Assembly (NCBI RefSeq): GCF_023953935.1
Contig: NZ_JAMLIW010000001.1
Span: 62,001 to 126,000, forward strand
Length of the DNA stretch: 64,000 bases
From: Thermomonas sp.
Lineage (GTDB): Bacteria > Pseudomonadota > Gammaproteobacteria > Xanthomonadales > Xanthomonadaceae
Direction of reading: 5' to 3'
Shown here piece by piece: positions 57,584 to 64,000 of this stretch; position 1 is the stretch's first letter, and each line of letters opens with the position of its first letter. Made by a program: the position numbers and the translations under genes. The notes beneath the pieces were generated by a model. That model was not told where the DNA came from and searched no databases. It saw nothing but the letters and a program-made list of their open reading frames with translations.

Positions 57584-57628
57584 GAACGTCGTTCGGTACA
57601 AGGCCATCACATCGAACGATATTTCGAT
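57584..57628. promoter_or_regulatory. Two palindromic sites between the PLP lyase and Lrp genes
   Basis: GAACG-T-CGTTC (57584-57594) and ATCGAA-CGATAT-TTCGAT (57611-57628) have centres about 30 bp apart, close to three helical turns. They lie in the 95-bp divergent gap and are likely operators for the Lrp-family regulator. Confidence 0.55.
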
Positions 57629-57644
57629 ATCAGCGGATAATTCC

Positions 57645-58112
57645 ATGCTCGACCGAACCGACTACGCCCTGCTGCGCCTGCTGCGGAAGAATGCTCGGCT
57701 GTCCAACAAGGATCTCGCCGCGCGCGTCGGGATCGCGCCGTCCACCGCGCTGGAGCGAGTGCGCCGGATGCATGCGGACAAGGTGCTGCTGGGCTACCAC
57801 GCCGAGATCGCGCCCGCGGCCATCGGGGTCGGCCTGCAAGCGATGGTGTCGGTGCGGCTGGCGCGGCATTCACGCACGCTGGTGGACGGCTTCCACGCGC
57901 ATCTGCTGGCCCTGCCGGAAGTGCTGGCCTGCTACCACGTCGCCGGTGCCGACGATTTCCTGGTCCACGTCGGCGTACGTGACAGCGACCACCTGCGCAA
58001 CTTCACCCTCACCGCCTTCACCGAGCGCGATGAAGTGGCGCACATCGAAACGCGGCTGATCTTCGAATACCAGCGCAACGTCGAGCTGCCGCTGCGCCCC
58101 GGGGCGGAATGA
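57645..58112 (+). CDS. Lrp/AsnC-family regulator
   Basis: 155 residues. N-terminal HTH (about 1-50; ALLRLLRKNARLSNKDLAARVGIAPSTALERVRRM) and C-terminal RAM domain (about 65-145, YHVAGADDFLVHVGV). The pairing with a divergent PLP lyase suggests an amino-acid-responsive activator of that gene. The 5' end GGATAATTCC ATG has no strong SD. Confidence 0.92.
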   Translation: MLDRTDYALLRLLRKNARLSNKDLAARVGIAPSTALERVRRMHADKVLLGYHAEIAPAAIGVGLQAMVSVRLARHSRTLVDGFHAHLLALPEVLACYHVAGADDFLVHVGVRDSDHLRNFTLTAFTERDEVAHIETRLIFEYQRNVELPLRPGAE

Positions 58113-58187
58113 CGCCCAAACTTGTTGCACTGGCCGCGCCGACACGACGTCGCATAATCGGAGTTTCCCCTGCTGCGGCACATCCCC

Positions 58188-59612
58188 ATGAACGATCCAG
58201 CCAATCTCGAATTCACGCCCGAGGCCATGCGCACGATGGGCCATGCGGTGGTCGATCGCGCGGTGGCGCATATCGACGCGCTCGGCGAGGCGCCTTCCAA
58301 CGGTGATTTCGACGGCATCGAGGCCCTGTGCGAAGCGCTGCGCGAACCCGAGCCGCTGGACGGCAGTCCGCTGGATGCCCTGCTTGATCCCTTGTTCGAG
58401 CAGTGGATCCCGCGCTCGTTCGGCACGCCCGGCCCCGGCTATCTGGCTTATATCCCCGGCGGCGGCATTTATCCTGCTGCGCTGGCTGATTTCATCGCCG
58501 ACACCTGCAATCGCTACACCGGCATCTGGCAGGCGGCCCCGGCGCTGGTCCAGCTGGAAGCCAACGCGCTGGACTGGATGCGCGAATGGATGCAGATGCC
58601 CGCCAGCACCCGCGGCGTGTTCACCACCGGCGGTTCGATGGCGATGTTCAACGCCATTGCCGCCGCCCGCGAGCAGCGCCTGGGCACCGATATTCGCGCC
58701 GGTGTGCTGTACGTGTCCTCGCAATCGCACCACTCCATCACCAAGGCCGCGCGGCTGGCCGGCATTGCCCACGACCGCGTGCGCACCATTGCGGTCGATG
58801 CGCAGTTCCGCATGCGCGTGGACGCTCTGGAAGCGGCGATCGCCGCCGACCGCGCCGCCGGGCTGAAACCGTTCATGGTGTTTTCCACCGCCGGCACCAC
58901 CAATACCGGCGCGGTGGATCCGATCGACGCGGTGGCCGACCTGTGCGCGCGCGAGGGCCTGTGGCACCACGTCGACGGCGCCTATGGCGCGTTCTTCCAC
59001 ATGGTGCCGGAGCTGCGGCCGCTGCTGGCCGGCCTGCCGCGCGCCGACTCGCTGACTCTGGACCCACACAAGGGCCTGTTCCTGCCCTACGGCACCGGCG
59101 CGCTGCTGGTGCGCGACGGCGAAGCGCTGCGCGCGCTGCACGCCTCCGAGGCCGGCTATCTGCCCAGCAACCAGAACACCTTCTACGATCCGGCCCAGTA
59201 CGGCCCCGACCTGTCGCGCGGCTTCCCGGGATTGCGGGTGTGGCTGACGATGAAACTGCTGGGCACCGACCGCTACCGCGCGGCACTCTCGGAAAAGCGC
59301 GGCCTGGCCATCTGGGCCGCCGGCGAAGTGGGCAAAATCCCCGGCATCGTGATGGACGCACCGCCGCAGCTGTCGCTGTTCGCCTTCCACCTGGAACATC
59401 CCACGCTGCCGACGCTGGACGCGCAAAACGCGGCCACCCGCGCGCTGATGGAGCGCGTGACGGCACGCGGCCGGGTGATGGTGACCGGCGCTCAGGTCGG
59501 CGAGCGTTTCCTCGGCCGCGTCTGCGTGCTCAGCTTCCGCACCCGGCGCGCGCAGATGGAGGCCTGCGTTGAGGATATCGCCGCGGTTGCCGCCGAGCTT
59601 CTCGCCAGCTGA
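58188..59612 (+). CDS. Group II PLP-dependent decarboxylase
   Basis: 474 residues, aromatic-L-amino-acid/glutamate decarboxylase superfamily. Conserved elements are GGSMAMFNAI, SSQSHHSITKAA (the stacking His), HVDGAYGAFF (Asp263) and the PLP Lys295 in LDPHKGLFLPYG. It probably decarboxylates an amino acid to an amine. The substrate cannot be fixed by eye; the aromatic type is favoured by overall likeness. It follows the Lrp gene by 75 bp on the same strand and may be co-regulated. Confidence 0.87.
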   Translation: MNDPANLEFTPEAMRTMGHAVVDRAVAHIDALGEAPSNGDFDGIEALCEALREPEPLDGSPLDALLDPLFEQWIPRSFGTPGPGYLAYIPGGGIYPAALADFIADTCNRYTGIWQAAPALVQLEANALDWMREWMQMPASTRGVFTTGGSMAMFNAIAAAREQRLGTDIRAGVLYVSSQSHHSITKAARLAGIAHDRVRTIAVDAQFRMRVDALEAAIAADRAAGLKPFMVFSTAGTTNTGAVDPIDAVADLCAREGLWHHVDGAYGAFFHMVPELRPLLAGLPRADSLTLDPHKGLFLPYGTGALLVRDGEALRALHASEAGYLPSNQNTFYDPAQYGPDLSRGFPGLRVWLTMKLLGTDRYRAALSEKRGLAIWAAGEVGKIPGIVMDAPPQLSLFAFHLEHPTLPTLDAQNAATRALMERVTARGRVMVTGAQVGERFLGRVCVLSFRTRRAQMEACVEDIAAVAAELLAS

Positions 59613-59697
59613 AGCAAGGCCCGGCGCCACCGCCGCAGCTCACCTGGCAAGCAGCGATGCCGTTTTGACGCGGCGCCAACACCGCTGCGCCCAGATT

Positions 59698-59731
59698 GGT
59701 GGAGCGGTGCACCGTGCGTGCACCTTCCACC
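59698..59731. repeat. GC-rich hairpin before the nitrobindin-like gene
   Basis: GGTGGA-GC-GGTGCAC, loop CGTGC, GTGCACC-T-TCCACC: interrupted 13-bp stem, ending 18 nt before the next start codon. It could be a REP-like repeat or a 5'-UTR hairpin. Confidence 0.5.
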
Positions 59732-59749
59732 CCGATGGGAGAGCAAGTC

Positions 59750-60355
59750 ATGGCAGAGGTTCTGGGTCCGCAGCGTTTGGGTCCGCTGACGCGGTTCGTG
59801 GGCGATTGGGAAGGCGATGTCGGCGTCGATCTGTCCTACCACAACAAGGACGATGAAACCGGACAGACCAGCTACTTCGAAAAAGCCTGGTTCCACCCGA
59901 TCCCGATGCAGGAAAACGGCCAGCAGCAGCTGGAAGGGCTGAAGTACGGCATGGTGGCCTGGCGCCACGGCGAGGAGGCGATGGAGCCCTTCCACGACGA
60001 GGTCGGCTATCTGCTGTGGGACAAGCAGCGCGGCCAGGTGATGCGCGCGGTGGTGTTTGGGCGCGGGATCGCGGTCCTCGCCGGCAGCAGCGCCGGCCCG
60101 CGCGACCGCACGCTGCATTTCAATTCCCGCCCCGGCAATCCCGACTACGGCATCCTGCAGAACAAATACCTGCTGGAACGCGCCGAACTGCGCAGCTTCG
60201 ACAGCACCTTCACTTTCAACGACGACGGAACGCTGAGCTATACCTCGGATCTGGTGCTGAAGCTGGCGGCGCAGGGCGGCAAGGAGATGCACCACACCGA
60301 CCGCAACACGCTGCGCCTGGTCAAGCGCATCCATCCGGGCAGCGACAACGCCTGA
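59750..60355 (+). CDS. Nitrobindin/THAP4-like heme-binding beta-barrel protein
   Basis: 201 residues. The order LGPLTRFVGDWEGDVG near the start, EVGYLLWD, GRGIAVLAGS, and a C-terminal NTLRLVKRIHP fits the FABP-like ten-strand barrel of the DUF1794/nitrobindin family. GGGAG lies 8 nt before the ATG. True nitrobindins bind ferric heme through a C-terminal His; KRIHP could supply it. Many homologues of this longer form are uncharacterised, so heme binding is inferred. Confidence 0.65.
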   Translation: MAEVLGPQRLGPLTRFVGDWEGDVGVDLSYHNKDDETGQTSYFEKAWFHPIPMQENGQQQLEGLKYGMVAWRHGEEAMEPFHDEVGYLLWDKQRGQVMRAVVFGRGIAVLAGSSAGPRDRTLHFNSRPGNPDYGILQNKYLLERAELRSFDSTFTFNDDGTLSYTSDLVLKLAAQGGKEMHHTDRNTLRLVKRIHPGSDNA

Positions 60356-60359
60356 ATCA

Positions 60360-60767
60360 TTACAGCGCGTCCAGGTCACCGAGGGCGCGAATCAGCCGGC
60401 GCGCGCGCTTGTCCGGGCGCGTGGCCGGTGGCTGGTAACCGGCGCGTTCGGCGGCTCGCTGGGCCCGCGCTTGTTCGCGGGCGACTCTGGATGCTTCGGA
60501 TTCCCGATACAAGGCTTGGGCAACGCTGGCCGAACCGCGCGTGCTGGACAGCACCAGCACTTCGATTTCGAAGCGCTCGCCGGCACGTTCGATCAACATG
60601 GCATCACCGACGATGACGAGGCGCGACGGCTTGGCTGGTTGGCCCGCCAGCGCGATCTTGCCGGTTTCGATGGCGTGCTTGGCCAGAGCGCGGGTCTTGA
60701 AGAAACGCGCGGCCCACAGCCACAGATCGAGGCGCACGCCAGCGACGGATGGGTTTGCTTGCGGCAT
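60360..60767 (-). CDS. hslR: S4-domain ribosome-rescue heat-shock protein Hsp15
   Basis: 135 residues. S4 RNA-binding domain (about 9-70: VRLDLWLWAARFFKTRALAKHAIETGKI) and a basic C-terminal helix-rich tail. Hsp15 binds 50S subunits carrying stalled nascent chains. It lies downstream of rplS on the same strand but beyond a hairpin terminator. Confidence 0.9.
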   Translation of the reverse strand: MPQANPSVAGVRLDLWLWAARFFKTRALAKHAIETGKIALAGQPAKPSRLVIVGDAMLIERAGERFEIEVLVLSSTRGSASVAQALYRESEASRVAREQARAQRAAERAGYQPPATRPDKRARRLIRALGDLDAL

Positions 60768-60792
60768 CGACGCTTCCGGCCTTGAAACGCAA

Positions 60793-60814
60793 ACGGCCAC
60801 CCGGGGGTGGCCGT
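60793..60814 (-). terminator. Hairpin terminator after rplS
   Basis: A 9-bp perfect stem (ACGGCCACC/GGTGGCCGT) with a 4-nt loop. On the minus strand it is followed by TTGCGTTT, a moderate T-tract, 23 nt past the rplS stop. Confidence 0.65.
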
Positions 60815-60837
60815 CGTGCGCATCCGGATCCTGCGGC

Positions 60838-61248
60838 TTACTCGGAAGCCGCTTCGGCGGCGGCCTTGGCGCGCGCCTTGGCATTGCCGGCGAGGTCTTC
60901 CTTGATGCGCGCCTTCTTGCCTTCCAGACCACGCAGGTAGTACAACTTGCTGGCGCGCACGGCGCCGCGACGCTTGACCTCGACCGAATCGATCGCGGCA
61001 CTGTGGGTCTGGAACACGCGCTCGACGCCGAAGCCGTGGGAAATCTTGCGCACGGTGAAGGCGGAATTCAGGCCGGCATTCTTGATGCCGATCACGACGC
61101 CTTCATAGGCCTGCACGCGCTCGCGGTTGCCTTCCTTGACCTTGACGTTGACGATGACGGTATCGCCGGGGCCGAAGTCGGGCAGCGTGCGCGAAACCTG
61201 GGCAGCTTCGAAATTCTGGACGAGGGTGTGGATCGAGGGCTTGTTCAT
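60838..61248 (-). CDS. rplS: 50S ribosomal protein L19
   Basis: 136 residues. [29 protein letters not shown] and [18 protein letters not shown] are the L19 signature. The C-terminus carries an Ala/Lys-rich extension ([17 protein letters not shown]) longer than in E. coli. It is last in the rpsP-rimM-trmD-rplS operon. Confidence 0.97.
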   Translation of the reverse strand: MNKPSIHTLVQNFEAAQVSRTLPDFGPGDTVIVNVKVKEGNRERVQAYEGVVIGIKNAGLNSAFTVRKISHGFGVERVFQTHSAAIDSVEVKRRGAVRASKLYYLRGLEGKKARIKEDLAGNAKARAKAAAEAASE

Positions 61249-61442
61249 GGGATCAACCTGTGGAGTCGTTTGCGTGGCGAGCACGCGCCTGTTGGATGTT
61301 GTTGTTGCGCGAGTGCACGTGGACCCGCGTCATGGCACTGGTGAAGCTGTTCAGGGCATGGCCTAGCCGCGCATTGTAGCGGGTTTTGCAGGCATGCGCT
61401 GGAACCCGGCAACAGAACCCGGCATCCACCGGATTGCGCGGC

Positions 61443-62213
61443 TCAGGCCGGCTCGCCTGAATTGGTGCCCGGTGCGGCCTGCATGGCCAGGAATTCCGCC
61501 AGCAATGCCCGGTCCTGCTTCGACAGCGCGGCTTCTTCCAGCAAATCCGGGCGCCGCAGCCAGGTCCGCCCCAAGGCCTGCATCCGCCGCCAGCGCGCGA
61601 TCTGGGCGTGGTTGCCGGACAGCAGCACCTCGGGCACCGCGCCCAGCGCGTGCTCAACCGGGCGGGTGTAATGCGGGCAGTCGAGCAGGCCATCGGCACC
61701 GAAGCTGTCTTGCTCGGCCGATTGCGCGTCATTGAGCGCGCCGTCCTGCAGGCGCGCCACCGCATCGATCAGCACCGCCGCCGCCAGCTCGCCGCCGGAC
61801 AGCACGTAGTCGCCGATCGAGAGCTCCTCATCCACTTCGGCCTGCAGCAGACGCTCGTCCACGCCTTCATAGCGCCCGCACAGAAGGATCAGGCGTGGCG
61901 CGCTCGCCAAGGCACGCACCCTGGCCTGATCCAGTCGCCGCCCCTGCGGGCTGAGGTAAATGACGGATGCCGGCGCAGGATCGGCCGCTCGCACGGCTTG
62001 CAGCGCGGCGCGCAGCGGTTCGATCAGCATCACCATGCCAGGACCGCCGCCGAACGGGCGATCGTCCACGCGCCGGTAATTGCCTTCGGCGTAGTCGCGC
62101 GGATTCCAGCCGTGGATATCAATCAACCCGCGCTCGCCCGCCCGCCCGACCACACCGTGGCCGGCGAGGCTGGCCACGAAGTCTGGAAACAGGCTGATGA
62201 GGTCGATGCGCAT
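61443..62213 (-). CDS. trmD: tRNA (guanine37-N1)-methyltransferase TrmD
   Basis: 256 residues, SPOUT fold. [12 protein letters not shown] at the start, [10 protein letters not shown], and the knotted SAM site [14 protein letters not shown] and [14 protein letters not shown]. It methylates G37 in tRNAs reading CNN codons, preventing frameshifts. It sits between rimM and rplS. Confidence 0.97.
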   Translation of the reverse strand: MRIDLISLFPDFVASLAGHGVVGRAGERGLIDIHGWNPRDYAEGNYRRVDDRPFGGGPGMVMLIEPLRAALQAVRAADPAPASVIYLSPQGRRLDQARVRALASAPRLILLCGRYEGVDERLLQAEVDEELSIGDYVLSGGELAAAVLIDAVARLQDGALNDAQSAEQDSFGADGLLDCPHYTRPVEHALGAVPEVLLSGNHAQIARWRRMQALGRTWLRRPDLLEEAALSKQDRALLAEFLAMQAAPGTNSGEPA

Positions 62214-62243
62214 GGCCCCTCCGAAATGCAATGGCGGCTTGTC

Positions 62244-62319
62244 TGTGGGAGCGCACCGCAGGAGTACGATTGAAGCTCCGCGGGAAACAGCTTTCGCGCC
62301 CCTGCGGTGCGCTCCCACA
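62244..62319. repeat. REP-like inverted repeat between rimM and trmD
   Basis: Perfect 19-nt arms, TGTGGGAGCGCACCGCAGG (62244-62262) and its complement (62301-62319), enclose 38 nt with a smaller imperfect hairpin (AAGCT...AGCTT). A TGTGGGAGCG-type end is common in repeats of related genomes (from memory). It lies inside an essential translation operon. Confidence 0.8.
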
Positions 62320-62332
62320 ATGCCCAGATCCG

Positions 62333-62854
62333 TCAGAAATCCGCGTCCCAATCAACCCGGATGGTGCCCGCATCGAAATCCACTTCGTGAACGTATTCCG
62401 GCTGCACGAACGGAATCATCCGTTCGCGCTCGCCGATGACGACCAGCACCAGATTGGCACCGGTATCGAACAGATGCGAGACGGTGCCGAAAGCAACGCC
62501 CTCCAGATTGACGACGCGCAGGCCTTCCAGATCGACCCAGTAATACTCACCGGGTGAAGGCGGCGGCAGCGCCGAACGTGGCACCAGCACCTCGAACCCG
62601 CGCAGCGCCTCGGCACCGTCGCGATCGGCAACCCCCGGCACGGTGGCGACCAGGCCCTTGCCGCCGACGCGCACGCGCACGCCGGCGACACTGAGCGCAT
62701 CGCCACGCGCATCACGCAGGATCCAGGGTTGATAGCGGGCGATGGCCGGCGCGGGATCGGTGAAGCTTTCCAACTTCACTTCACCGCGCACGCCGAACGC
62801 ACCGTGCAGGCGACCGACGGTGATCAACCGCTGGCCGGCATCCGGTGCGTTCAT
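62333..62854 (-). CDS. rimM: Ribosome maturation factor RimM
   Basis: 173 residues. N-terminal RimM domain ([23 protein letters not shown]) and C-terminal PRC barrel ([24 protein letters not shown]). It assists 30S head assembly near S19. An in-frame GTG 6 nt upstream is an alternative start. It is second in the rpsP operon. Confidence 0.95.
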   Translation of the reverse strand: MNAPDAGQRLITVGRLHGAFGVRGEVKLESFTDPAPAIARYQPWILRDARGDALSVAGVRVRVGGKGLVATVPGVADRDGAEALRGFEVLVPRSALPPPSPGEYYWVDLEGLRVVNLEGVAFGTVSHLFDTGANLVLVVIGERERMIPFVQPEYVHEVDFDAGTIRVDWDADF

Positions 62855-62899
62855 GTCCACTGCCTGCGGTTCCGGCGGGAATCGCCGGAGCCAGCCGGG

Positions 62900-63148
62900 T
62901 CAGGCCGCCTGCGCGGCCTGCTTGTACAGGTCGGCGACCTTGTCGGACAGCTGGGCGCCGCGGTCGAGCCAGAACTTCACGCGCTCGGCATCGAGCTGGA
63001 CGCGCTGTTCGCCGCCCTGCGCCACCGGGTTGTAGAACCCGACGCGCTCGATGTTGCGGCCATCGCGCGCGCTGCGGCTGTCGGTGACGATGATGTGGTA
63101 GAAGGGGCGCTTCTTGGCGCCGCCGCGGGTGAGGCGGATCTTGACCAT
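62900..63148 (-). CDS. rpsP: 30S ribosomal protein S16
   Basis: 82 residues. [20 protein letters not shown] and [14 protein letters not shown] are diagnostic for S16. It is first in the rpsP-rimM-trmD-rplS operon. Its promoter lies in the 159-bp gap to the GGDEF gene; no ffh gene is seen in that gap. Confidence 0.97.
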   Translation of the reverse strand: MVKIRLTRGGAKKRPFYHIIVTDSRSARDGRNIERVGFYNPVAQGGEQRVQLDAERVKFWLDRGAQLSDKVADLYKQAAQAA

Positions 63149-63307
63149 GGTTGTACTGCCATCCAGCGGTCGGAATGACCGGGTAAGCCGATAAGTATAG
63201 CTGTGATTGCCACGACAACCAAGGGACAGGGGCACGCGGCCCCACGCCCCGGTTCCGTCTCTCTGAGCCAGCGTTCGCCACATGACCCGGCCCGGCCACC
63301 CCGGTAC

Positions 63308-64000
63308 CTAGGTGGAATCGACAGTCAGACGGTCACGCCCGGACGCCTTGCTGCCGTACAGTGCCGCATCGGCGCGGCGCAGCAGGTCTTCGGGGGGCTC
63401 CCCTTCGCGTGCCACTGCGGCGCCAATGCTGACGGTCATGGCACGCTGGGGCCAGGCATGCCCTCGGAATGCATCAAGGATGCGCTGCCCTGCCAGCTGC
63501 GCCTGCCTTTCGCCGCCTTCCGGGAGCAGGATCACGAACTCCTCGCCACCATAGCGCGCCGCCATGTCCTGCGAACGCATGACCGTGCGCAATATTCGCC
63601 CAGCCTCGCGCAGGACATCGTCACCGGCTTGGTGCCCGAAACTGTCGTTGAAATCCTTGAAACGATCCAGGTCGAGCATCAGCAGCGAAAATTCACCCGG
63701 CCTGCGCTTTGAATTGGACAGCGCAGCGTCGAACGCACGTCGATTGGCAAGCCCGGTCAACCCATCGCTGTGGGCATCTTGGCGCAGCAAAACCTCCACG
63801 CGCCGCTGGCGTTCCACCCGATCCAGCAGGAATCCGACCCAGACGATCATGGTCGCCACTGCGCCCCCGGCAACGACCGATGCCAGCGCAAGTGACAGTG
63901 ACTCCGACATGCCGAGCCACTCACGTCCGGCCCGGAGGGCGAATGTCATCAGCGACGGCAGCAGCAGCGACGGCAGGATCAATCGTCGCGCGAACGCCCC
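63308..64000 (-). CDS. GGDEF diguanylate cyclase, 5' end outside the window
   Basis: At least 230 residues, open to the window edge. The visible N-terminal part has at least one membrane helix (ASVVAGGAVATMIVWVGFLL), then a short linker helix and a complete GGDEF domain: DGLTGLANRRAFD, LDLDRFKDFND, active site RYGGEEFVILL (GGEEF) and ADAALYGSKASGRDRL. It should make cyclic di-GMP. An RxxD inhibitory site is not obvious before GGEEF. The missing 5' part probably adds more membrane helices. Confidence 0.9.
   Translation of the reverse strand, partial: GAFARRLILPSLLLPSLMTFALRAGREWLGMSESLSLALASVVAGGAVATMIVWVGFLLDRVERQRRVEVLLRQDAHSDGLTGLANRRAFDAALSNSKRRPGEFSLLMLDLDRFKDFNDSFGHQAGDDVLREAGRILRTVMRSQDMAARYGGEEFVILLPEGGERQAQLAGQRILDAFRGHAWPQRAMTVSIGAAVAREGEPPEDLLRRADAALYGSKASGRDRLTVDST

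Overview
The window is high-GC gammaproteobacterial chromosome, most likely from the Xanthomonadaceae/Lysobacteraceae (the Lysobacter, Luteimonas and Stenotrophomonas side). Reasons: a perfect Xanthomonas-type LexA palindrome at lexA; the order lexA-recA-recX-alaS-csrA; operons rpsO-pnp and rpsP-rimM-trmD-rplS; and a MetX-family enzyme of the type annotated as serine O-succinyltransferase in this family. Most of the window is core chromosome. Family assignments come from reading motifs by eye; no database search was run.

Layout. 1-9.1 kb: the end of an RluB-type pseudouridine synthase, thiol peroxidase, a lipoate ligase split into two overlapping genes, tryptophanase, a glycosyltransferase, and a minus-strand methionine-related operon (aminotransferase, membrane-anchored MsrA-thioredoxin-MsrB fusion, omega-amidase-like hydrolase). 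9.2-17.1 kb: the complete cytochrome c maturation set ccmABCDEFGHI. It is interrupted between ccmB and ccmC by an azurin lipoprotein gene, which has its own FNR-type promoter and strong terminator, and by two related ~100-bp hairpin elements in opposite orientation. 17.3-18.6 kb: the MetX-like acyltransferase and tRNA-Leu(CAA).

18.6-27.6 kb is the accessory region. Just downstream of tRNA-Leu lie a VapBC-like toxin-antitoxin pair with a palindromic operator, an IS3 orfA remnant, a possible AbiEii fragment, and a type I restriction-modification locus in the order hsdR-hsdS-ATPase-hsdM. The ATPase (AAA plus DUF4143 type) sits inside the operon behind a perfect inverted repeat. No integrase or direct repeat of the tRNA end was found.

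27.7-38 kb returns to housekeeping: nei-can, then rpsO-pnp, csrA, alaS, recX, recA, lexA and pncC on the minus strand. 38.1-45.5 kb is a TetR-controlled tripartite ABC-2 exporter of the YbhGFSR type with its own outer-membrane factor. 45.5-52.3 kb is a phosphate-starvation block: porin, pstSCAB, phoU and phoB, with Pho boxes at pstS and phoB and no phoR in view. 52.4-60.4 kb holds mutS, a MOSC protein, a stand-alone Hpt protein, a PLP-dependent C-S lyase facing an Lrp regulator, a group II decarboxylase and a nitrobindin-like protein. 60.4-63.3 kb is hslR and the rpsP operon, and a truncated GGDEF protein runs off the end.

The points most worth a second look are the ATPase inside the type I RM operon, the paired hairpin elements, the azurin unit that splits the ccm operon, the MsrA-Trx-MsrB fusion, the LexA box abutting the lexA start codon, and the free-standing ChpA-like Hpt protein.
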